From JAUQQI01 sp042408785 (GTDB lineage: Bacteria > Chloroflexota > Dehalococcoidia > JAUQQI01): DNA of 19,594 bases. Made by a program: the position numbers and the translations under genes. Shown here piece after piece: positions 15,665 through 19,594 of this stretch (its first letter is position 1; each line of letters starts with the position of its first letter). A model generated the notes under the pieces. That model was not told the DNA's origin. It ran no database searches and saw only the letters and a program-made list of their open reading frames with translations. The DNA lies in assembly GCA_042408785.1 (NCBI GenBank), contig JBHOQU010000138.1, positions 1 through 19,594 of the forward strand. Reading direction: 5' to 3'.

Positions 15665-15693
15665 CCGTAGGGGCGCACGGCCGTGCGCCCCTA
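15665..15693. repeat. Dispersed palindromic repeat, copy 2 (perfect 26-bp palindrome)
   Basis: From 15668 to 15693 the DNA is a perfect palindrome with 13-bp arms starting TAGGGGCGCACGG, with no loop. The 24 bases 15665-15688 are identical to copy 1 at 8314-8337. It lies between the CDGSH gene and the M20 gene, both on the - strand, mirroring the setting of copy 1 between two - strand genes. There is no T-run, so intrinsic termination is unlikely. Palindromes with GTAGGGGCG arms are common intergenic repeats in several bacterial lineages. Confidence 0.8.
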
Positions 15694-15719
15694 AGACCAA
15701 GGGGGGATAACCGGAGAGC

Positions 15720-15751
15720 CCGGCGTGGGCGGCACGGATTTGCCGCGCCGG
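15720..15751. repeat. Bulged GC-rich hairpin downstream of the CDGSH gene
   Basis: CCGGCG (15720-15725) pairs with CGCCGG (15746-15751), and CGGCA (15730-15734) pairs with TGCCG (15741-15745) around the loop CGGATT, with a TGGG bulge on one side. It lies about 20 bp after the CDGSH stop and could stabilise that transcript's 3' end. No T-run follows on either strand. The remaining intergenic DNA from 15569 to 15770 shows no gene; besides this hairpin it holds only the palindromic repeat. Confidence 0.45.
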
Positions 15752-15770
15752 CAGTGTGGGCTCAGGCAGT

Positions 15771-15986
15771 TCAAGCCTTTACGTCGTCTTCGGTGTGCTT
15801 AAAGCCGATCTTCTTGTGGGTTCCGTCGCAGAAGGGCTTATTCTGGGAGCCGCCGCACCGGCAGAGCCAGGTCTCACCGTCAACAGTGAGCTCCCGGCCG
15901 CTGGGCAGCACGATTTTAAACTTGCCCCGAACCCAGTAGGGGCCGTTGTTGGTGGGGGTGATAATTGCAAAATCCTGGTCGGACAT
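15771..15986 (-). CDS. CDGSH-type iron-sulfur domain protein
   Basis: A 71-residue protein with one complete CDGSH motif: Cys42, Cys44, Ser47, Pro51, Cys53, Asp54, Gly55, Thr56 and His57 (CRCGGSQNKPFCDGTH). In this family three Cys and one His bind a redox-active, pH-labile [2Fe-2S] cluster. The preceding KFKIVLPSGRELTVDGETW is the usual beta strand that leads into the motif. No membrane segment is present, so it is cytoplasmic, unlike mitoNEET. Bacterial homologues are usually small electron-transfer or cluster-storage proteins of unsettled function. The ATG has GGGAGG 8 nt upstream. It is monocistronic, with its own promoter (16090-16118) and a structured leader that may hide the SD. Confidence 0.93.
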   Translation of the reverse strand: MSDQDFAIITPTNNGPYWVRGKFKIVLPSGRELTVDGETWLCRCGGSQNKPFCDGTHKKIGFKHTEDDVKA

Positions 15987-15994
15987 AACCCATA

Positions 15995-16042
15995 CCTCCC
16001 TTTTTAGGATTTCTAAACCAGGAGGCCCGCACCCCGGCGGGC
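15995..16042 (-). promoter_or_regulatory. Structured 5' leader of the CDGSH gene that can sequester its SD
   Basis: In the - strand RNA, CCTCC (16025-16021) can pair with GGAGG of the SD (15999-15995), and inside it TTTAG (16017-16013) with CTAAA (16007-16003) around the loop AAATC. The 3-nt internal loop between the stems would give one U-G pair and two G-A mismatches. Immediately 5' lies a second hairpin, GCCCGC/GCGGGC (16042-16037 with 16030-16025), loop CGGGGT, which shares base 16025 with the SD-covering stem. The arrangement resembles a translational on/off switch or RNA thermometer. No known riboswitch class was recognised. Confidence 0.45.
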
Positions 16043-16067
16043 ACTGCGCCCGGACATACCCTTTGTT

Positions 16068-16080
16068 AAGTTTATAACTT
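16068..16080. promoter_or_regulatory. Palindrome at the transcription start of the CDGSH gene (possible operator)
   Basis: AAGTT-TAT-AACTT is a perfect 5-bp inverted repeat with a 3-bp centre. It starts about 3 nt downstream of the start site predicted from the -10 at 16090-16095. An AT-rich palindrome here in GC-rich DNA is a reasonable repressor site; no regulator is identified nearby. Confidence 0.35.
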
Positions 16081-16089
16081 GCTTATTTT

Positions 16090-16118
16090 AGTATAGTCCA
16101 GATGCAGTCAGCTTACAA
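16090..16118 (-). promoter_or_regulatory. Sigma-A type promoter of the CDGSH gene
   Basis: On the - strand, TTGTAA (16118-16113; four of six bases of TTGACA) is followed by exactly 17 bp and TATACT (16095-16090; five of six bases of TATAAT). The start site would be near 16083, giving a leader of about 97 nt before the ATG at 15986. The promoter sits about 36 bp beyond the MpaB-like stop codon, so the CDGSH gene can be expressed on its own. Confidence 0.65.
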
Positions 16119-16153
16119 AGGTTTCGAGCCGTCCCCAGGGCTGATGGGGCGGG

Positions 16154-17056
16154 CTAGCCCCCGACCCACCAGATTTTGAGCTGCCGCACCAGCGGCCCCG
16201 CCGGCCGGCCCTGGAGGCGGGCCTGGGCCTCCAGGTAGGACGGCAAGTAGCGGAGGACCGGGGGCAGGAGGGGTCGGACCCGGCGGGCCAGTCGGAACAC
16301 CCGCTCGGCGTAGGCCGGGTCCCGGGCATAGCCGAAGCCCCGGGCCAGGGGCTCCGGCAGAAGGGCGGCGCTGAAGCGGCGGTAGGCCCGCAAAAGGGGC
16401 CGCAGTACCGGCGAAAGGTCGAAGAGTTCGTCGGCCAGCCGCCGGGCGGCCGGTATCACCTGGAGCTGGGCGGCCCGCCGGACGAAATAGTCCGAAAATT
16501 CTGACCACGAGGCAGGCAGCTCCTCAGGAAAGACCCCGAAGAGGAGCATCGAAAGGCGGCTCTCGGCATAGTAAGTCCGAAGCTCCGCGGGCGTAAGGGG
16601 CCGGACCGCCTTTTCGTAGACCAGCAGGGCGGTATCCGTCAGGGTCGCCCAGACCCAGACCAGGGCGTCGACGTCGGTCGCGGCGTAGGGGGTGCCGTCC
16701 GGGAGGCGGCCCTGGATGCGGCGGTGGACCCGATAGACGTGCCGGGCGGCCGAGATGGCCTCCTCAAGGCTGCCGAAGACCATCGGGAAGACCTGGGCAA
16801 AGGTTCGGCGGAACCGCCCCAGGGGGTCCCGGGTTACCCGGGAGTGGTCGGCAATGGCCTGAGCCACGGCCGGGTGCCCCAGCTGCAGAAGGGTCGCCCG
16901 TCCGGCCCCCAGGAAGATTAGACTCTCCCGGTTTACCCGCCAGGTAACGGAATCCGGGCCGTAGAGGCCGGCCCGGCCCGAAGGGACCCGCCTTTTAAGC
17001 TCGGCGATGGCGGCCTCGAACTTCTCGGGGCTTACCCGCGCCAAGGCCCGGCTCAC
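16154..17056 (-). CDS. MpaB-family (DUF2236) oxygenase-like protein
   Basis: A 300-residue protein of the DUF2236 family, related to fungal MpaB (oxidative cleavage of a farnesyl side chain) and to the latex-clearing protein Lcp. Family features in order are a short Trp/Arg-rich start (YGPDSVTWRVNRESLIFLGAGRATLLQLGHPAVAQAI), ADHSRVTRDPLGRFRRTFA, VFGSLEEAISAARHVYRVHRRIQG, then TDVDALVWVWATLTDTALLVYE and AELRTYYAESRLSM. The His residues of HPAVAQ, DHS and RVHRRIQG are those usually conserved. The protein is probably cytoplasmic. Substrate and cofactor are unknown; a heme oxygenase role is inferred from relatives. The GTG start at 17056 has no SD; TAAAAT lies 7 nt upstream and an intrinsic terminator 17 nt upstream, so expression may depend on read-through or a leaderless start. 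Confidence 0.82.
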   Translation of the reverse strand: MSRALARVSPEKFEAAIAELKRRVPSGRAGLYGPDSVTWRVNRESLIFLGAGRATLLQLGHPAVAQAIADHSRVTRDPLGRFRRTFAQVFPMVFGSLEEAISAARHVYRVHRRIQGRLPDGTPYAATDVDALVWVWATLTDTALLVYEKAVRPLTPAELRTYYAESRLSMLLFGVFPEELPASWSEFSDYFVRRAAQLQVIPAARRLADELFDLSPVLRPLLRAYRRFSAALLPEPLARGFGYARDPAYAERVFRLARRVRPLLPPVLRYLPSYLEAQARLQGRPAGPLVRQLKIWWVGG

Positions 17057-17063
17057 CGGCTAA

Positions 17064-17069
17064 ATTTTA
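17064..17069 (-). promoter_or_regulatory. -10-like hexamer 7 nt upstream of the MpaB-like start
   Basis: TAAAAT (17069 to 17064 on the - strand; five of six bases of TATAAT) is separated from the GTG at 17056 by 7 nt, the same spacing as the dxr hexamer. This would place the start of transcription at the GTG. No -35 is recognisable and no SD is present. It lies directly after the terminator T-run, so it could give constitutive leaderless expression downstream of the terminator. Confidence 0.3.
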
Positions 17070-17073
17070 GGCC

Positions 17074-17112
17074 AAAAAAGGAGCAGGGCCGGGTGGCCAT
17101 TCCCGGCCCTGC
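17074..17112 (-). terminator. Intrinsic terminator in front of the MpaB-like gene
   Basis: On the - strand GCAGGGCCGGG (17112-17102) and CCCGGCCCTGC (17093-17083) form a perfect 11-bp GC-rich stem with an 8-nt loop. The bases TCC and a run of six T (17079-17074) follow. This is the clearest Rho-independent terminator in the window. It ends 17 nt before the MpaB-like start codon and about 220 nt after the gamma-glutamyltransferase stop. It therefore terminates the leader/small RNA from the promoter at 17249-17277, or attenuates the downstream gene. Confidence 0.85.
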
Positions 17113-17242
17113 CGGAGAAAGGAGGAGGTGCAAAGGCTCAGGCGGCAGCAGAACGGTGTGACGAGCGGGGGTGCTGCGATTCCGGGTGTTTTCGCTATTC
17201 GGTTGTCTCGGCTCAGCTCTCCCGGTCCCTTCCGGACCGTCC
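17074..17242 (-). ncRNA. Candidate small RNA or attenuator leader upstream of the MpaB-like gene
   Basis: A consensus-quality promoter (17249-17277) and an intrinsic terminator (17074-17112) bracket about 170 nt with no convincing reading frame on the transcribed strand. Visible pairings include GGTCC/GGACC close to the 5' end, a 6-bp GCAGCA/TGCTGC stem (17177-17172 with 17150-17145) enclosing a 21-nt loop, and CCGG-G-AGAG (17225-17217) with TTCTCCGG (17119-17112), which closes the region just before the terminator. Size and layout fit either a stand-alone regulatory RNA (6S-like in length) or a ligand- or protein-responsive attenuator. No known riboswitch, T-box or SRP RNA consensus was recognised. 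Confidence 0.5.
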
Positions 17243-17248
17243 GTGAAA

Positions 17249-17277
17249 AATATAACAAACGAGGCCCGGCTTGTCAA
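17249..17277 (-). promoter_or_regulatory. Strong sigma-A promoter of the leader/small RNA
   Basis: A perfect TTGACA (17277-17272 on the - strand), a 17-bp spacer and TATATT (17254-17249; five of six bases) form the best promoter in the window. Upstream of it, 17301-17320 is an unusually AT-rich block that could act as an UP element or activator site. Transcription would begin near 17242 and run toward the MpaB-like gene. Confidence 0.75.
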
Positions 17278-17300
17278 GGGGTTTCGGGGGCAAATCGTCA

Positions 17301-17320
17301 AAATTTTCACAATTTTCCAC
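17301..17320. repeat. AT-rich 10-bp tandem repeat upstream of the leader promoter
   Basis: AAATTTTCAC is followed directly by AATTTTCCAC: two imperfect 10-bp repeats spaced by one helical turn. They lie 24-43 bp upstream of the -35 hexamer, in DNA that is otherwise strongly GC-rich. An UP element or a binding site for a dimeric activator is plausible. Confidence 0.35.
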
Positions 17321-17333
17321 AACTTCCTCGGCC

Positions 17334-19064
17334 TCAGAAGCCCACGGCCGTGGCCGGCTGCTGAACGTGGACCCCGCCGTGGAGGCACCCGTCTGTCGGG
17401 TCGATGACGATCCCCACGGGCCGGCCGAAATCCGAGGCCGCCACCGTCTCCTCCAGCACCACCAGCCGGTGGCCCATGGCCGCCAGGATATCCCGGGTTT
17501 CCGCCGTGAGGCGGCTGTCGATGTGGGTCTCGGGACCCTCGCAGTGGATACGCGGGGCCGAGACGGCCGCCTGGATGCCCAGGCCGAACTCCAGGACGTT
17601 AAGGATGCTCTGGAAGACCGCCGTTATGAGCCGGCGGGCGCCGGGAGCTCCGATGGTCATAAAGGGCCGGCCGTCCCGCAGGACCAGGGCCGGGGTCATG
17701 TTCACCAGCGGCCGCTTGTTGCCGGCCAGGGAGTTGGGCCGGTTCGGTCGGGGGTCAAACCAGACCATCCCGTTGTTCAGCAGGATGCCCGTTCCGGGGA
17801 TGACCACGCGGGAGCCGAAGAGCTCCCCCAAAGTGTTGGTCAGGGAAACCATGTTGCGCTCCCGGTCGACCACCCCGAGGTGGGTGGTGCAGCCGGGGTC
17901 GGGCCCCGCCGGACCCTCTCCCCGGGCCCGGGCCGGTCGGCCCTCGTGCTTCCAGGGGTTGCCCGCCGGGACCTCCAGGGTGGCCCTTTCAAAGTCTATG
18001 GTTGACCGCACCTCGGCGGCGTACTCTTTGCTGACGAGGCCGGACCACGGGGCGTCGACGAAGTCGGGGTCGGCCAGGAAGGCGAAGCGGTCGGCGAAGG
18101 CCCGGCGGCTGACCTCGGCGATGAGATGCAGGCTTTGGGCCGAGTTGTGGCCGTACCGGCTCAGGCGGAAGCCTTCGGCGACGTTGAGCATTTCGACCAG
18201 GGTGGTTCCGGCGCAGGGGCCCGGGGCGGCCAGGATTTCAAAGCCCCGATAGGTGGTCCGCAGGGGCTCTTCGTAAAGTTTGGGCTCGTAGCGGGCTAGG
18301 TCGTCCCGGGTGATGAGGCCGCCCCGGGCCGCCATCGCCTCGGCGATCCGGGCGGCGATGGGCCCCCGGTAAAAGGCATCAGGGCCCTCCCGGGCGATAA
18401 GCTTCAGGGTCCCGGCCAGCTCCGGCTGCCGGAAAATTTCCGCCGGCTCCCACCAGCGGGTCCGGGGCCTCGGCGGAACACCGTGGGGTAGAAACACTGC
18501 CGCCGTTTCGGGAAACTCTTTAAGCTCGGCCATCGCCACGGCGATATTCAGGCTTACATACCAGTCCATGGGGAAGCCTTCTTCGGCGTAACGGATGGCC
18601 GGCTCCAGCACCTGGTCAAGGCGCATGGTGCCGAACTTCTCGAGGGCTAGGGCGAGCCCGGCAACGGTTCCCGGCACCAGCGGGGCCCGGTACCCCACCA
18701 GGTTGGCGCGGTCCTTCACGGCCGGCCAGCCGAACATCCCAGCCTGCCCACCGGCCGGGTCCAGTTCGAAGGTTTCGGGCCCGGCCGCGGCGGGGGTGCG
18801 GCCCGTGAACTCCACCACGAACTGCCGGCCCCGGCGGTTGTCGTGAATCAGCATGTAGCCGAGGCCCCCGATGCCGCTCATAAAGGGCTCCACCACCCCG
18901 GCGGCAAAGGCGGCCGCCACCGCCGCGTCCACGGCATTCCCGCCTTTGAGCAGAATTTCGGCCCCGGCCTCGGCGATGAGGGGATGCTCGCCCACCACCA
19001 TACCGTTGGGGGCAACAACCTCGCTTTTGGAAAGGGTAAGTTCCGTCCGCACCAGCCGGGTCAT
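17334..19064 (-). CDS. ggt: Gamma-glutamyltransferase family protein
   Basis: A 576-residue Ntn-hydrolase that should self-cleave into large and small subunits at Thr393 (CTTHLGVVD), equivalent to the catalytic Thr of E. coli Ggt (TTHYSVVD). The large-subunit motif GGNAVDAAVAAAF is at 41-53 and GIGGLGYMLI at 64-73. SLTNTLGELFGS, ILLNNGMVWFD and KRPLVNMTPALVL follow the cleavage site, then GAPGARRLITAVFQ. The family transfers or hydrolyses gamma-glutamyl groups, for example of glutathione. The usual SSMSP substrate loop reads VNMTP here, so a different acyl substrate is possible. No signal peptide is seen, so it is likely cytoplasmic. ATG at 19064 has AAGGAGG 6 nt upstream. Its promoter is not obvious; a transposon end lies about 80 bp upstream. 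Confidence 0.9.
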   Translation of the reverse strand: MTRLVRTELTLSKSEVVAPNGMVVGEHPLIAEAGAEILLKGGNAVDAAVAAAFAAGVVEPFMSGIGGLGYMLIHDNRRGRQFVVEFTGRTPAAAGPETFELDPAGGQAGMFGWPAVKDRANLVGYRAPLVPGTVAGLALALEKFGTMRLDQVLEPAIRYAEEGFPMDWYVSLNIAVAMAELKEFPETAAVFLPHGVPPRPRTRWWEPAEIFRQPELAGTLKLIAREGPDAFYRGPIAARIAEAMAARGGLITRDDLARYEPKLYEEPLRTTYRGFEILAAPGPCAGTTLVEMLNVAEGFRLSRYGHNSAQSLHLIAEVSRRAFADRFAFLADPDFVDAPWSGLVSKEYAAEVRSTIDFERATLEVPAGNPWKHEGRPARARGEGPAGPDPGCTTHLGVVDRERNMVSLTNTLGELFGSRVVIPGTGILLNNGMVWFDPRPNRPNSLAGNKRPLVNMTPALVLRDGRPFMTIGAPGARRLITAVFQSILNVLEFGLGIQAAVSAPRIHCEGPETHIDSRLTAETRDILAAMGHRLVVLEETVAASDFGRPVGIVIDPTDGCLHGGVHVQQPATAVGF

Positions 19065-19090
19065 ATTAGACCTCCTTCACTCGTACTTTT

Positions 19091-19135
19091 CCGCGCCGGA
19101 GGCCCCGGCTTTTAAGCCTGGGGAGGAAGGCGCGG
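19091..19135. repeat. Long interrupted hairpin between ggt and the tnpB element
   Basis: CCGCGCC (19091-19097) pairs with GGCGCGG (19129-19135). Inside, CCCC (19103-19106) faces GGGG (19120-19123), and GGCTT/AAGCC (19107-19118) closes on a TT loop with a single bulged T. It lies in the ggt 5' region and ends directly at the TTGAC that precedes the element. It could be a ggt leader structure or a target hairpin; there is no T-run next to the outer stem on the + strand. Confidence 0.45.
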
Positions 19136-19140
19136 TTGAC

Positions 19141-19594
19141 AGCTCCTCTGATGTGAGGCAAAATGTAGCCGTGAAGCTTGTCAAAACTGCCAAATGCCAA
19201 CTCCAGGTTAATACTGAGCAGGCAGCCGTTCTCCTAGAAACCTTACAGAGGTTTGCTGGCGCCTGCAACGACATCCTCCGTGTCTCTCAGGAGAACCGTA
19301 CCACCAACAAGGTCAAACTCCAGCACCTCTGCTACCGCACCATCAAGGAAAAGTACGCCCTGCAAGCCAACCTGGTCATTCGCGCCATCGCCCGCGTGGC
19401 CGAAGCCGCCAAGAAAAAGCGGAAACCGTCCCAACCCAGGAAGTTCAAACCCACCAGCATGAGCCTCGACCAACGCACCTTCTCTTTCAATGAAAAACGG
19501 TGGGAAGTTTCTGTTTCCACGGTGGGCGGCAGGCTTAAGCTTCCCCTTGCCAGAGGGCTTCTTGCCGGGCAAAAGCCTACTTCTGCTACCCTCT
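19141..19594 (+). mobile_element. IS200/IS605-family element, left end and partial tnpB (runs off the window)
   Basis: TTGAC (19136-19140) is followed by a sequence holding a small subterminal hairpin, CCTC (19145-19148) with GAGG (19155-19158), and then a tnpB frame. IS200/IS605 elements lack inverted terminal repeats, carry short subterminal hairpins and insert 3' of a fixed short target such as TTGAT in ISDra2, so this layout fits a left end. No tnpA precedes tnpB at this side. The base composition is visibly less GC-rich than the neighbouring genes, in line with acquisition. The right end is outside the window, so completeness is unknown. Confidence 0.6.
19171..19594 (+). CDS. tnpB: TnpB (IS605 OrfB-family RNA-guided nuclease), 3' truncated by window
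   Basis: The first 141 codons are visible. The N-terminus reads VKLVKTAKCQLQVNTEQAAVLL, followed by CNDILRVSQEN, KVKLQHLCYRTIKEKYALQA, NLVIRAIARVAEAAKKK, SLDQRTFSFN and WEVSVSTVGGRLKLPL. This is the recognisable order of the TnpB/OrfB N-terminal helical and WED-like regions. The catalytic RuvC motifs and the zinc finger lie beyond the window, so activity cannot be judged. TnpB proteins are RNA-guided DNA nucleases that help their IS element persist. GTG at 19171 is the likely start; GTG at 19153 is in frame but lies within the left-end hairpin. No strong SD is present. Confidence 0.85.
   Translation, partial: MKLVKTAKCQLQVNTEQAAVLLETLQRFAGACNDILRVSQENRTTNKVKLQHLCYRTIKEKYALQANLVIRAIARVAEAAKKKRKPSQPRKFKPTSMSLDQRTFSFNEKRWEVSVSTVGGRLKLPLARGLLAGQKPTSATL

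Noticed and set aside
17228..17238. GGTCCGGAAGG on the - strand, resembling the SRP RNA domain IV core
   Set aside because: The rest of the conserved core (AAGCAGCC on the 3' side and the flanking GGTCA) is missing, and the motif is explained by a simple GGTCC/GGACC stem.
17301..17323. TTTTCCACA and TTTTCACAA as DnaA boxes or a replication origin
   Set aside because: One box differs by one base from TTATCCACA and the other by more. There is no box cluster, and neither dnaA nor dnaN is nearby, so an origin is not supported.
17128..17364. Small + strand ORF starting at GTG 17128 just after GGAGGAG
   Set aside because: The SD-like stretch directly abuts the GTG, the protein is Arg/Pro/Ser-rich with no recognisable motif, and it is antisense to a clear promoter and leader.
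19153..19184. TTGACA on the - strand (19184-19179) as the ggt promoter -35
   Set aside because: No -10-like hexamer follows at 16-18 bp (TTGCCT at 17 bp), and it lies inside the tnpB coding start.

Overview
This 19.6 kb window is a gene-dense, very GC-rich bacterial chromosome segment. Codon third positions are mostly G or C, there are many GTG and TTG starts, and Shine-Dalgarno sequences are strong (AGGAGG/GGGAGG). The tight dxr-rseP-ispG cluster, a RicT/YaaT-like N-terminus directly after holB, and a CatE-type two-domain dioxygenase point to a high-GC member of the Bacillota (Moorella-, Symbiobacterium- or Thermaerobacter-like). This assignment is inferred from gene order and family resemblance. 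The oxygenase-type genes (CatE-like, luciferase-like, MpaB-like) suggest some use of oxygen.

Left part (1-4838, + strand): the 3' end of a thiamine-diphosphate enzyme, an OsmC-like peroxidase with its own promoter, a two-domain extradiol (catechol 2,3-) dioxygenase, an MmgE/PrpD-family protein and a luciferase-like flavin oxidoreductase. The last three are translationally coupled and look like a small catabolic operon of unknown substrate.

Centre-left (4835-8974): on the - strand, dxr-rseP-ispG encode two steps of the MEP isoprenoid pathway plus the site-2 protease RseP, in overlapping genes. ispG converges on the catabolic operon so tightly that both stop codons lie in one CTAG. Upstream of dxr are a palindromic repeat, a small VOC-fold gene and, on the + strand, tRNA-Glu(TTC).

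Centre (8977-15535, - strand): a compact run lysA - holB - a 69-residue RicT-like protein - GH57 (DUF1957) branching enzyme - EamA transporter, all with overlapping or near-overlapping ends. It is preceded by an M20-family peptidase homologue that lacks several expected metal ligands.

Right part (15700-19594): a CDGSH iron-sulfur protein with a good promoter and a leader that can fold over its own ribosome-binding site; an MpaB/DUF2236 protein preceded by a strong promoter, a ~170-nt leader and an intrinsic terminator ending only 17 nt before the start codon (a candidate attenuator or small RNA); a gamma-glutamyltransferase; and, running off the right edge, the N-terminal part of an IS200/IS605-type TnpB with a TTGAC target-like motif and a small hairpin at its left end.

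The candidates most likely to be new are the MpaB leader/small RNA (17074-17277), the SD-sequestering CDGSH leader (15995-16042), the ligand-poor M20 homologue and the stand-alone mini-RicT. No CRISPR array, prophage, defence system or biosynthetic cluster was seen.
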